Shown here in pieces: positions 1 through 9,133 of a stretch of 64,000 bases of DNA. Source of the DNA: Gammaproteobacteria bacterium. Its GTDB lineage: Bacteria > Pseudomonadota > Gammaproteobacteria > Steroidobacterales > JABDKV01. Below the pieces are notes generated by a model, which saw only the letters and a list, made by a program, of their open reading frames with translations, was not told where the DNA came from and did no database searches. The stretch lies in NCBI GenBank assembly GCA_029862165.1, contig JAOTXU010000015.1, positions 1 to 64,000 on the forward strand. Reading direction: 5' to 3'. A program made the position numbers and the translations under genes. Every line of letters begins with the position of its first letter. The stretch's first letter is position 1.

Positions 1-358
1 TTTCGCATTGCGCGTGATTCGCCCCTCCCCCTAACCCGCTCTCTGGAGCCGCTCCTACGCAAGCACCACGAGATCGGTGACATGCGGCGAGAAAGATGAC
101 GGCCGTTTGCCTGCGCCGACTTTCTTTCGGAGGCGCAGGTAAATGCCGGCTTCTAGGCTCGCCGTTTTCGCATTGCGCGTGATTCGCCCCTCCCCCTAAC
201 CCGCTCTCTGGAGCCGCTCCTACGCAAGCACCACGAGATCGGTGACATGCGGCGAGAAAGATGACGGCCGTTTGCCTGCGCCGACTTTCTTTCGGAGGCG
301 CAGGTAAATGCCGGCTTCTAGGCTCGCCGCTTTCGCATTGCGCGTGATTCGCCCCCTA
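1..358. repeat. 165-bp tandem repeat, two full copies plus a partial third
   Basis: The unit begins at 1, 166 and 331, a period of exactly 165 bp. Copies 1 and 2 are almost identical; copy 3 diverges after about 28 bp. Each full unit contains one ~80-bp imperfect palindrome (85–164 and 250–329) and a C-rich stretch (around 21–45). No plausible gene is seen in 1–400. The array lies downstream of the 3' end of btuF on the minus strand. Related palindromes occur at 24.0 and 38.0 kb. Confidence 0.9.
85..164. repeat. Dispersed palindromic element, copy 1
   Basis: The outer arms CGGCGAG (85–91) and CTCGCCG (158–164) are perfect complements. Inside, CCTGCGCC pairs with GGCGCAGG and flanking TTT/AAA and GCCG/CGGC segments extend the stem. 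A second copy is at 250–329 in the tandem repeat. The same architecture (outer CGGCGAG arms, long inner stem, then a tail containing GGCTTCTAGG or a close variant) recurs at 24038–24125 and 37982–38065 with a different inner-stem sequence, which suggests a mobile or structurally conserved repeat family. Confidence 0.75.
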
Positions 359-400
359 ACCTTCCGCCCGAAAGGGGGAGAGAATAAGAAGGTTCGCGGC

Positions 401-1246
401 TTACCGGGTGCGGGCGCGGTCTAGATGCGCACAGATTTGTTTTGCACCTTGCAGCATGCGAGTGCTGGCGCGGGTTACGAGCGATGCATCGACTACAAAA
501 AGATTTCCGTTAATGGCTGCGCGCAGATCATTCCAGCGCAACCACTGATCGAGTTGCGCACGATCATCCCCGGCAACGATGACATCCGGATTGCGCGACA
601 AGACATCTTCAAGACTGACGATCGGCGCGAGTTGTTTCAAATCGGCGAAAAGATTTTCGCCACCACATAGTTTGATAATGTCGCTGATCGGGTGATCGCC
701 ACCCACCGTATACAGAGGCTGCAATGAGATCTGATAAAAAACTTTCAGTGACGACTTGTTGGCGTGAGTTCTGGCCAAGCGCTCCATAGCTTGTGAAAAT
801 TGCCCCGCCTGTGCGACTGCAATTTCAGACGTCCCCGCTAACTTACCGATTTCTATGAGGTTTTTGGGGATATCGGTTATCCGATCGGCTGACAATCTGA
901 CGACTGTGTACCCACGGGAAATCAGCTGATCGATGACCTCGTCGGGGTTACCACCCTGCCAGGCGAGAATCAGATCAGGTTCGACCTCAGCTAAGCGCTC
1001 CGGATCGATACGAAAAGCATCGCCAATTACCCGCACGGAACGCGCCTGTTCCGGATAATCGCTATGGGCAACCACTCCCACAAGCATATCGCCGGCGCCA
1101 GCCGTATACAGCAACTCCGTCAGGTGGGGCGCCAATGAAACAATTCGTAAGGGTTCTTCCAGATTTCCGCGAGCGGTAGTTGTCGTGTTCCTGTCTGAAC
1201 ATGCGACCAGAAAAATACATGCTCCGATCGTGAGCAGGGTTCTCAC
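401..1246 (-). CDS. btuF: Cobalamin ABC transporter substrate-binding lipoprotein BtuF
   Basis: Periplasmic class III solute-binding protein that would deliver vitamin B12 to a BtuCD importer. After a short hydrophobic signal comes a lipobox ending in LVAC, so it is probably membrane-anchored. The mature protein shows BtuF hallmarks: SLAPHLTELLYTAG near the start, a VAHSDYP segment, and PDLILAWQGGNPDEVIDQL, close to the AWxGGN segment of E. coli BtuF. I chose the GTG at 1246 because it overlaps the ampE stop as GTGA, implying translational coupling; an upstream in-frame start would lie deep inside ampE. No btuC or btuD is in view. A B12-dependent ribonucleotide reductase lies at 60–63 kb. Confidence 0.85.
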   Translation of the reverse strand: MRTLLTIGACIFLVACSDRNTTTTARGNLEEPLRIVSLAPHLTELLYTAGAGDMLVGVVAHSDYPEQARSVRVIGDAFRIDPERLAEVEPDLILAWQGGNPDEVIDQLISRGYTVVRLSADRITDIPKNLIEIGKLAGTSEIAVAQAGQFSQAMERLARTHANKSSLKVFYQISLQPLYTVGGDHPISDIIKLCGGENLFADLKQLAPIVSLEDVLSRNPDVIVAGDDRAQLDQWLRWNDLRAAINGNLFVVDASLVTRASTRMLQGAKQICAHLDRARTR

Positions 1247-2148
1247 ACAGCGAAACCAAAAATCGTAAGCACTGCAATGGCAGTGAGCCATACCCAGAGT
1301 GAGCGCGAGACAAGTTGCAATGCACTTCGCGCACCGCGTATTTCCGGTCCCGTTGGATCACTGGATTCTCTTTGTGGATTGCCAAGCGCGCCAACACCGG
1401 CGCAAGCGACGACGTCGTCATTGACCTGAAAGAAATTGTCTGCGCAGTCATGATAATAAGCACGCCAGTCGGAGAGGGCTTCCTCAAAACTGCCCGCCAA
1501 CGCAAAGGTCAGCGCTACCAGGCGCGCGGGCAGCCAGGCAATCGCGCCATGTATGTGTTGAGCCAGCTTCACGTATGGCGGCGTCTCGCCGCCGTCTGTT
1601 TCGGCACGACCGGCTTCATAAATAGCCCGACGACGAAACATGTCGCCTACACGGAACATCCAGGCACCGGCAGGCCCCAACAACATGAACCACAAAACGA
1701 CGCCAAAAAGCCGGTTGTTCGATTGGATAAAAATAGCTTCTTCAACAGCCATTACACGTTGTTGACTCTCAGATGGCGCCTCAGTCTCCAGCAGCTCTTT
1801 GGCTATGCGGTGGGCACGCTGCGTGTCGCCACGATGCAGGGCCTCGACATAGTCCTCGACTTCATCCTCCAAATCGCGTGGACCCAGCGAAAACATTAGC
1901 ATGAGCACCGCGAACACGAGAAATGGCAATCCCAGCAATACATCACGAAACACGACCGCAAAGACAGCTACCGGTAGTACCGGCACAAGCACAATCAGTA
2001 TCGCGCCCAACTGACTGAAAAACCCGCCACGCAATACTCGCAGTCCACGATCGAAATAACCGTCGAGCCAACGCGCTTCGCGCAAATGAAAAAGATGCGT
2101 GAAAAAACGCTCCAAGAACAGGCCAAGCGCCAGTGCGAGCAGACTCAC
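1243..2148 (-). CDS. ampE: AmpE-like inner-membrane protein
   Basis: A 301-aa polytopic membrane protein of the AmpE family, implicated with AmpD in peptidoglycan recycling and beta-lactamase induction. Hydrophobic segments lie near residues 1–12, 45–90, 150–170 and 205–220, and the C-terminus is hydrophobic. The EEAIFIQSNNRLFGVVLWFMLLGPAGA region is typical of AmpE/CobD-like proteins. GTG start at 2148, shortly downstream of ampD. The 3' end overlaps the btuF start by 4 bp. The ampD–ampE pairing supports the call. Confidence 0.85.
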   Translation of the reverse strand: MSLLALALGLFLERFFTHLFHLREARWLDGYFDRGLRVLRGGFFSQLGAILIVLVPVLPVAVFAVVFRDVLLGLPFLVFAVLMLMFSLGPRDLEDEVEDYVEALHRGDTQRAHRIAKELLETEAPSESQQRVMAVEEAIFIQSNNRLFGVVLWFMLLGPAGAWMFRVGDMFRRRAIYEAGRAETDGGETPPYVKLAQHIHGAIAWLPARLVALTFALAGSFEEALSDWRAYYHDCADNFFQVNDDVVACAGVGALGNPQRESSDPTGPEIRGARSALQLVSRSLWVWLTAIAVLTIFGFAV

Positions 2149-2181
2149 AGTTGTATTGCCTGAAACGACATGGCACTTATC

Positions 2182-2766
2182 CTAACACCGAGCGCTGTTC
2201 GAGGCCTGCAATAAGCCAGTCAAACGATCCCAGTCGAATAGCGGCCCCGGATCAGTCTTACGGCCCGCCGAAATATCGCAGTGCCCCACAATACGGTCGC
2301 GCTGGATGTCTGGAAAAGCCTGCTCCAGCGCGATACACACTGCCGACAACATGGTGTACTGAGCATCCGTGTAAGCGGTGTCGTCATCGCCTTCGAGTTC
2401 TATACCGATGGAATAATCGTTACAAGCCTGACGTCCCTCGTAGGAGGACTCACCCGCGTGCCAGGCACGTTGATTAAGCGGTACGTATTGCACCAGTTCT
2501 CCGTCGCGCCGGATCAACATATGTGCAGACACGCGCAAGCATGCGATTTCTGCAAAATAGGGGTGCCCTGTAGCATCCAGTCGATTGCAAAACAGATGAT
2601 CAATCCAGGGCCCGCCGTATTCGCCAGGTGGCAGGCTGATCGCATGCACAACAATCAGATTCGGCCCACAAGCCTCGGGCCGCGCATCGTAATTCGGTGA
2701 AGCGACCTGTCTGGCATGGCGGACCAAACCGGTAGCGTTATCGATAACAACAGACATGCAGCGCAT
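2182..2766 (-). CDS. ampD: 1,6-anhydro-N-acetylmuramyl-L-alanine amidase AmpD
   Basis: Cytoplasmic zinc amidase that cleaves anhydromuropeptides during cell-wall recycling. The 194-aa length matches the family. The predicted zinc ligands are visible: His41 in VVHAISLPPGEYGG, His162 in GHCDISAGRKTDPG and Asp172 at its end. The E-LEG-D and AWHAG segments of the amidase_2 fold are also present. Start is ATG 2766 or in-frame ATG 2757; neither has a convincing ribosome-binding site. First gene of ampD–ampE–btuF, divergent from rsmE. Confidence 0.93.
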   Translation of the reverse strand: MRCMSVVIDNATGLVRHARQVASPNYDARPEACGPNLIVVHAISLPPGEYGGPWIDHLFCNRLDATGHPYFAEIACLRVSAHMLIRRDGELVQYVPLNQRAWHAGESSYEGRQACNDYSIGIELEGDDDTAYTDAQYTMLSAVCIALEQAFPDIQRDRIVGHCDISAGRKTDPGPLFDWDRLTGLLQASNSARC

Positions 2767-2868
2767 TTTGCACGACTGCGACGGCGCGTACCAACCCCAG
2801 GCGCTTGCGCCGGCCCCGACAGCTGTACAAAATCAGTTCTTCACGCGTACCAGCTTAGGAATCGTCTC

Positions 2869-3609
2869 TTGCGTACCCACCGCGTCTATCTGGATCAACC
2901 CTTAAGCGGAATGACCGAACTCACTGTTGCCGGTCCAACGGCACATTATCTGGCCCGCGTACTCAGACTGCGTGCGGGCGGCGAACTGACTGTGTTTGAC
3001 GGTCGTGGTGGCGAGTATGCAGCGACGCTTGTTAACGTCTCGCGCGATGAAGTACAGGTCGCACTAGGAAGATACAATGACCGCGATCGCGAATCGTCGT
3101 TAAACCTCACGTTGGCGCAGGGTGTCGCGCGAGGCGAGCGAATGGATCAGATACTGCAAAAAGCAACGGAACTGGGTGTCACGGCTATCGTGCCGCTGTT
3201 GACCGATCACACCGTTGTGCGTCTGGACGCAGAGCGAGCCGAAAAGCGACACGGCCACTGGCAAAGAATCATCATCAGTGCGTGTGAGCAATGTGGTCGA
3301 AACCGTTTACCGAATCTGCAACCGCTACGTTCGATCGATGACTGGCTGGCTGACCTCACCGATGTTGGCACGCGTTTCATATTGCAACCTGACGCCGTAA
3401 CGACGCTGGCCAAGACGGTTGAGCAACCGCGTGATCACACTGCGTTGATACTGATCGGCCCGGAAGGGGGTTTGAGTGAACGCGAGCAAACGATAGCGCG
3501 ACGAAGAGATTTTCTGGCTACCTCGCTGGGCCCGCGTGTTTTGCGCACCGAAACCGCCACGTTGGCAACTCTGGCGATTATGCAGTCACGCTGGGGCGAC
3601 GCTGGCTGA
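2869..3609 (+). CDS. rsmE: 16S rRNA m3U1498 methyltransferase RsmE
   Basis: SAM-dependent SPOUT methyltransferase acting on U1498 of 16S rRNA. The protein begins LRTHRVYL, like family N-termini, and carries HYLARVLRLRAGGELTVFDGRGGEY (PUA-like domain) and the trefoil-knot signature LILIGPEGGLSEREQ plus SLGPRVLRTETA near the C-terminus. I chose TTG 2869: it has AGGA at 2857–2860 with 8-nt spacing and gives 246 aa, close to the usual 243. The longer in-frame ATG at 2716 would read into ampD. The stop lies 4 bp from the convergent chpC stop. Confidence 0.93.
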   Translation: MRTHRVYLDQPLSGMTELTVAGPTAHYLARVLRLRAGGELTVFDGRGGEYAATLVNVSRDEVQVALGRYNDRDRESSLNLTLAQGVARGERMDQILQKATELGVTAIVPLLTDHTVVRLDAERAEKRHGHWQRIIISACEQCGRNRLPNLQPLRSIDDWLADLTDVGTRFILQPDAVTTLAKTVEQPRDHTALILIGPEGGLSEREQTIARRRDFLATSLGPRVLRTETATLATLAIMQSRWGDAG

Positions 3610-3613
3610 ACGT

Positions 3614-4087
3614 TTAGGCAGCCTTGTCGAGTTCGGCGGCGATCATTTTTTCCAATCGTTCAAGATCGGGAATGAGCGGGCGCTGATTGACCATTCGAAC
3701 CTGACACAGAACCGGGCTTTCTGCCGGCCAGTCCGAGGCGGTATCGGGTGCGAGCACGCCGGGATTGACACGAACCAGTTGTGGAAATCCTTGCGTTAAC
3801 AAACCAAAATAACCAGCGCGCAACTCGTCGGTCATCGTGCGAAAAACAACTACCCGTGAACGTGGTCCGGTGCGTGGTATAGCCTCGCCACAGGCTCCTT
3901 CAAAAGAAACCAGCGGTATGCTGCGACCGTTCCACTCGATGCGTCCAAGCAACCACGGGGGTGCACCACTAAGCATTTCCGGCTGACTAAATCCCGCGAC
4001 TTCCGCAATACACGCACGTGGTACTACCAGCCGGCCCTCGGTCAACGGTACGAGCAGACTGTATAGCTCTTCTATCGCGGCGTTCAT
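3614..4087 (-). CDS. chpC: CheW-like adaptor of the Chp system (ChpC-like)
   Basis: A 157-aa single CheW-like domain protein (LYSLLVPLTEGRLVVPRACIAEV; GRIEWNGRSIPLVSFE; SRVVVFRT). It is the last gene of the pil-chp operon, and its ATG shares bases with the end of chpA, as in the Pseudomonas order chpA–(chpB)–chpC. It probably couples an additional receptor to ChpA. The assignment to ChpC rather than a generic CheW rests on position. No terminator is visible before the convergent rsmE end. Confidence 0.8.
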   Translation of the reverse strand: MNAAIEELYSLLVPLTEGRLVVPRACIAEVAGFSQPEMLSGAPPWLLGRIEWNGRSIPLVSFEGACGEAIPRTGPRSRVVVFRTMTDELRAGYFGLLTQGFPQLVRVNPGVLAPDTASDWPAESPVLCQVRMVNQRPLIPDLERLEKMIAAELDKAA

Positions 4088-7000
4088 TACTGTGACACCG
4101 CAGCGTTTCGTCTCGCCAGCAGGGGCTTAATCGCTTCGAGCAACTGCGCTTCCTGAAATGGTTTGCCCAAATACGCATTCACACCCAACTCCATCGCGCG
4201 ATTGCGGTGCTTCTCGCCAACACGCGAGGTGACCATGACAATGGGCACGCCCTTGAGACGCGGGCTGTTGCGCACGTGGGTAGCGACTTCGTACCCGTCC
4301 ATGCGTGGCATCTCGATATCCAACAAGACCAGATCCGGTACGAACTCCTGCATCACCGATACGGCATCCACACCATCTTTTGCCGTTGTGACACGCATCT
4401 CATGACGCTCGAGCAGACGCTGCGTGACACGACGCACCGTAATGGAATCGTCAACGACAAGGATTGCCGGACGTTCATCGCGTCGTTCTGTTCTGGGTTC
4501 CTGCAAGACTCGCGCGGGAATTGCGCTGCGGACCAGCGCATTGACATCCAGGATAACGACGATACTGCCGTCACCCAGAATCGTCGCGCCAGCGACGCCA
4601 CGCACTGCGGCAATCTGTGGGCCGACCGGTTTTACAACGACTTCACGGCTACCCACGATTTCATCGGCAATCAACGCCGTGGAGTGCTCGCCTGCACGTA
4701 CAAGCACCAACGGTATCGAACTGCCGGCTAGCTCCAGATCAGTCGCATGTCCACCCAGCAAATGTCCCAGGTACTGAAACTTGTAAACATGCCCGCCATA
4801 CTCAAGCTGGGAATTCTCTACCGCGAGGTATTCCTTTAGTTCGCCAGTTGGGATTCGCGCGACACCGGCGAGTGTCGGAACCGGTATGGCATAGAGTTCT
4901 TCTCCCGTACGCACCAGCAACGCCTGACTGATGGCGAGCGTTAGCGGCAGACGGATCGTAAACGAGGCGCCCCGGCCCTGCGTCGAGCTGATCAGCAGCG
5001 AGCCGCCGAGTTGTTTGACCACATTGGCGACAATATCCAGACCGACGCCGCGCCCCGCTGCCTGGGTTACCTCAGCTGCGGTACTAAAGCCGGGCTCGAG
5101 CACAAGCTGCAGAATCTCGGTATCGCTCAAAACAGCTTCGGGCGTAATCAGGCCACGCAACTGCGCTTGTTTTCTGATCGCACCAAGGTCCAGACCTTGA
5201 CCGTCATCGCTAATAACGATGACCATTTCAGATCCTTCACGAGCGAGCTGAATACGAACGGTGCCGCTGCCTGGTTTGCCCAGATGCTCGCGCAGTTCTG
5301 ATTGCTCAATGCCGTGTACAACTGAGTTGCGTATCATGTGTTCGAAGGGTGGCAACATACGCTCGAGCACCTGGCGATCCAGTTCGCCGCCACCTTCTAC
5401 AATCAGTTCGGCCCGCTTGCCGGTTTCGGCCGCGGTCTGTCTTACCAGACGGCTAAAACGTGGAACATGGTGCTGAAACGGGATCATGCGGGTACGCATG
5501 AGTCCGTCCTGCAACTCAGTCGTGACGCGTGACTGCTGAACCAGCAAAGTCTCGGCGTCACGTGTTAATTCTTCGAGCAACCCCTGAATGCTACTGAGGT
5601 CGCTGACCGATTCGGCCAATGCGCGGGATAGTTGTTGAATGAGAGAATAACGATCCATTTCCAACGGATCGAAATCTGTACGCTTTTCGGCGTCGTCATG
5701 GTGACGGTGCAGGATATGCGCTTCGGTTTCCATCTCCAGCTTGCGCAACTGGCCGCGCAACCGGATTACGGTTTGCGCCAGTTCCGCTGAATTGAAACCC
5801 ATTGTGCTGATCTGTTGTTCGAGCCGTGAGTGATAAATGCTGACTTCGCCGACGTTGTTCAGCAACTCGTCCAGCAAATCTGCAGACACGCGGGCGAACT
5901 CCTGTCTCTCACCTGGCTCTTCAGCAAACAACTCTTTCGGTGCGGAGGGAAGCTCTTCCGATTGTGGTGGCGATGCATACTCGACGTGCTCAGACGGTAC
6001 AGGTTCCAATTCCGGTGGAGGCGCTACCGCAATTGGTGGCTCGGCCGGCAATTCTATAGGCGCTGTCAGCGCTTGTATGCGTTCAAGCAGATCGTCAGGC
6101 ACGCGTACCTCGCGACGTGAACGTAGCGCTTCGGCCATCGAATACATCCGATCGAGGCTCTCCTGAATCAGGTTTACCACTCTGGAATCTGCCTGGTGGC
6201 CACCGCCCTCTATCGACAACAGCAAGGACTCGAGTTCGTGACTCAGATCGCCGATGGGCGCAACGTTGGCCATGCGTGCGCCGCCTTTGAGCGTGTGCAA
6301 TTGCCTTTGCAGCTCGGTCAGCGCAACCCGATTGGTCGCATCCTGACCCAGACCCTGCAGGGACCGATCTGCAGCTTCCAGAAGTTGCTCAGCCTCGTCG
6401 CCGAAAATAACTGCAATCTCGTCAGGCAGCTCTTTTTCCCGCGGGGGTGCGGGCGGCTGCGGGATATCTGCCGGCAAAGGCTCTTCCGGGATTGCTTCCA
6501 AAGCCGCTATTCGAGCAATGAGGCCGCTACAATCCGGCACCGGTCCCTCATCATTGATCGTCGCAACAATTTTTCGGATCGTGTCAGCAGCCGCGGCAAA
6601 CACGTCGACCGCTTCCTGCGTTACTTCCCCGCCTTCATCCAGCACGGCACGTAAGTATTGATTTATGGGATCGGCGATTCTTGCCACGTCGGTCGCACCG
6701 GCCATATTCGCGCTGCCACTGAGCGTATGCCAGGCTCGCTGCGCTTCATCCGTCAACGCATATGGCGTGCCGCGTCCGGCAACATCCGACAAAAACGCAT
6801 CAATCGATAACAAGTGCACATCAGTTTCGTTGCGGAATATCTCGTACAGAACGGGGTCCATACCGCGACGCTGCCCTGTGGCCGGCTGCGCCACCGGAAC
6901 CGGCGCCACCACACCGTCAGCCAAAGCGGTTGCGCGGCTGACAAGTTCCTGCACGTCTCGCTGCGGTTCGATACCCACCTCCAGGTGTTCCAACAACGCC

Positions 7001-9123
7001 GGCAACGTATCGACCGCATCCTGCATCACCGTCATGGCTTGTGTGCTCACCTCGATGGTTCCATTGAGCATCTTGTTGCAAAGGTTCTCCAACGACCAGG
7101 AGAAATCGCCGATCAGATGCGCGCCCACCATGCGTCCGCTGCCCTTGAGCGTGTGATACGAGCGACGGATGAGTGTGAGCTTTTCATCAGATGTCTCGTC
7201 ACGCCACCCGGGCCAATTCTTGCGAATGGCGGCGATTTCTTCGCGTGCCTCTTCGATGAACGTTTCGAGTAATGCGGGATCGACACGCTCCGAATCAATG
7301 ACCGTGGTTGGTCGCCAGGGTGTCGGCAGTTCGTCACCAATAGGGGTAGCCGGCACCGAGGTCGAATCCAATGCGGCTACTGCAGCCGTTGTTTCGGTCG
7401 GTCTGACCACTTCCATGGGTCGCTCCGCCGGCAACAGTACGTCCATACATGCATCGGCGTTGTCCAGCATGAACCATGGATCTGCCCGTTCTTTATGTAT
7501 TGCATCGAGGTAGTACTCGATACTGACTATTGCATCGGCGAGTCGGTCCAGATCTGACTCACTCACTTCGGTTGCTTCCATCCCGCGCAAATTGCCTCGC
7601 GTGTAGTCGGCCACCCGGTCAATCACGCCCACCGCCCTGGACTTGCCGAGCATAAGCAGGCCGGCATTGATCGCGCGCAACAGAGCCGGAACATTGTCCA
7701 ACGCTTGCGTATTGGCGCCGACAAACTGTGAGATGGATTCCTTGATTCTGGACAGGTTTACCAGGCACTCGCGGATAACTGCCTTGACCACCGTCTTGAA
7801 GTCACTCTCACGCAAAGACTCTGCATCGTCGGTAGCGTCGTCTGTATCTGGGCTGTCCGCTTCCGGACGGATAAGCTCGATCAACTCATTGTCCAGAGCA
7901 TCCTCGATAGCCAGCAACACCGAGGCAGATGCCATCATCTCATCGTCCCCCACCGGCGCCTCGCCCACTGCCCACAGACCGAAACGCTCGCGTTCGGCCA
8001 GTACCGATGCCCTGAGTTCACCGAGCCCAAGCATTGCCAGGGTATCGGCTATTCGTTTTAACGTGCCACTTTGCGCCGCCAAATCGCCCAGGTCTTGCTT
8101 TCCGGTACGCACGTAAATATCCAATACGTCCTTTACGCTTGCGATGTCCTGCTTAATCGCACCACCTACCGTCTGCATCAAGTGCGCGCTGGGGGCCGCC
8201 AGACTGTTGCGTGCCGCCTCTATTTGATCGGCACCGGGCAGCGCTTCGGACAAACAAAACGCGTTTTTGACAGCTGTGATTCGAGGTCCCGACGAATCGG
8301 CGCGCGCCGCATAATAGAGAAGGTTGTTTATCAGTTGTGACGGCGGATTCTCATCAAAAACACTCTCGCCTTGATCGATTAGTTGTTTCAGTGCCCGGTC
8401 TGCCTGGCCGAGCAGGCGTTTTACAGACACGCTGCTCTCCAGGCCATCTTCGCTCAATGCCTCGGTCAGGGCGCCGGCTATCCAAAACAATTGATATAAG
8501 GATTCGCTGGACGCCGCCTGCTGGATGTTCTCTGTCACCGCACCCATCGTGGCAAGGTTGCTGTCCACGTGTTCCCCACGCAACCAACCCAGTAATCCGG
8601 CCTGGTAATGTGATCGCAGCTTTTTCGCCACCGCGACAACATCCTCGCCGCTCGGTTTTGCCTGCGCCGCATTGTTGGAAGTGGAATCGAGATTGAGCAA
8701 AAAGAGGGTATTCTCGGATAACAGCGGACTGCCGCGTACGGCGCGCAAATCATTCAGTAGCGGCAGCAAGACCAGCGGAACGTCACGACCACCGCCCTGA
8801 ACGCGATCCAAATAGGCGGGAATCTGCACCATGGCGCGCGATAGTGCATCGAGGCCTTCACGCGAGTCTTTGATCGTTTCTTCGTACAAAGCGCCCGAAA
8901 CATAGACCATTTCTTCCGTGAGCAAAGCTGCCCCGTGCACTTCAACCACCCGTAGCGCACCGTGTACTTTGTGTAATTCGGCGGCAACCTCGGCCAGAGG
9001 CTGACGTTGTTCCGGCGATTCGACAAAACGTTCAAGTGCGGTTCTTGCTTCACGCAATGAAGACGCAAGTTCGGCGCCTATCCATTGCAGGCCTTCCGAC
9101 GTATCACCAACCTGTGCGGGCAT
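4087..9123 (-). CDS. chpA: Hybrid chemosensory histidine kinase ChpA (multi-Hpt, CheA-type)
   Basis: Core kinase of the type IV pilus Chp system, about 1678 aa. The first phosphotransfer-like domain is degenerate (ELHKVHGALR near residue 51). Three Hpt domains keep a phospho-accepting His: YHTLKGSG His657, WHTLSGSA His799 and LHTLKGGA His943. A dimerisation region follows, then the HATPase N-box HMIRNSVVHGIE (~1266), G1 DDGQGLD, G2 GRGVGLDIV, a CheW-like regulatory domain, and a C-terminal receiver with Asp1602 in LLDIEMPRMDG. I placed the start at ATG 9123, 10 nt after pilJ; upstream in-frame codons overlap pilJ. It is much shorter than P. aeruginosa ChpA (~2470 aa), consistent with fewer Hpt modules. 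Confidence 0.95.
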   Translation of the reverse strand: MPAQVGDTSEGLQWIGAELASSLREARTALERFVESPEQRQPLAEVAAELHKVHGALRVVEVHGAALLTEEMVYVSGALYEETIKDSREGLDALSRAMVQIPAYLDRVQGGGRDVPLVLLPLLNDLRAVRGSPLLSENTLFLLNLDSTSNNAAQAKPSGEDVVAVAKKLRSHYQAGLLGWLRGEHVDSNLATMGAVTENIQQAASSESLYQLFWIAGALTEALSEDGLESSVSVKRLLGQADRALKQLIDQGESVFDENPPSQLINNLLYYAARADSSGPRITAVKNAFCLSEALPGADQIEAARNSLAAPSAHLMQTVGGAIKQDIASVKDVLDIYVRTGKQDLGDLAAQSGTLKRIADTLAMLGLGELRASVLAERERFGLWAVGEAPVGDDEMMASASVLLAIEDALDNELIELIRPEADSPDTDDATDDAESLRESDFKTVVKAVIRECLVNLSRIKESISQFVGANTQALDNVPALLRAINAGLLMLGKSRAVGVIDRVADYTRGNLRGMEATEVSESDLDRLADAIVSIEYYLDAIHKERADPWFMLDNADACMDVLLPAERPMEVVRPTETTAAVAALDSTSVPATPIGDELPTPWRPTTVIDSERVDPALLETFIEEAREEIAAIRKNWPGWRDETSDEKLTLIRRSYHTLKGSGRMVGAHLIGDFSWSLENLCNKMLNGTIEVSTQAMTVMQDAVDTLPALLEHLEVGIEPQRDVQELVSRATALADGVVAPVPVAQPATGQRRGMDPVLYEIFRNETDVHLLSIDAFLSDVAGRGTPYALTDEAQRAWHTLSGSANMAGATDVARIADPINQYLRAVLDEGGEVTQEAVDVFAAAADTIRKIVATINDEGPVPDCSGLIARIAALEAIPEEPLPADIPQPPAPPREKELPDEIAVIFGDEAEQLLEAADRSLQGLGQDATNRVALTELQRQLHTLKGGARMANVAPIGDLSHELESLLLSIEGGGHQADSRVVNLIQESLDRMYSMAEALRSRREVRVPDDLLERIQALTAPIELPAEPPIAVAPPPELEPVPSEHVEYASPPQSEELPSAPKELFAEEPGERQEFARVSADLLDELLNNVGEVSIYHSRLEQQISTMGFNSAELAQTVIRLRGQLRKLEMETEAHILHRHHDDAEKRTDFDPLEMDRYSLIQQLSRALAESVSDLSSIQGLLEELTRDAETLLVQQSRVTTELQDGLMRTRMIPFQHHVPRFSRLVRQTAAETGKRAELIVEGGGELDRQVLERMLPPFEHMIRNSVVHGIEQSELREHLGKPGSGTVRIQLAREGSEMVIVISDDGQGLDLGAIRKQAQLRGLITPEAVLSDTEILQLVLEPGFSTAAEVTQAAGRGVGLDIVANVVKQLGGSLLISSTQGRGASFTIRLPLTLAISQALLVRTGEELYAIPVPTLAGVARIPTGELKEYLAVENSQLEYGGHVYKFQYLGHLLGGHATDLELAGSSIPLVLVRAGEHSTALIADEIVGSREVVVKPVGPQIAAVRGVAGATILGDGSIVVILDVNALVRSAIPARVLQEPRTERRDERPAILVVDDSITVRRVTQRLLERHEMRVTTAKDGVDAVSVMQEFVPDLVLLDIEMPRMDGYEVATHVRNSPRLKGVPIVMVTSRVGEKHRNRAMELGVNAYLGKPFQEAQLLEAIKPLLARRNAAVSQ

Positions 9124-9133
9124 AACCAAGGAT

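Noticed and set aside
1315-1899. Long plus-strand open frame opposite ampE
   Set aside because: It overlaps ampE on the opposite strand, has no recognisable domain, and ampE fits ampD–ampE synteny.
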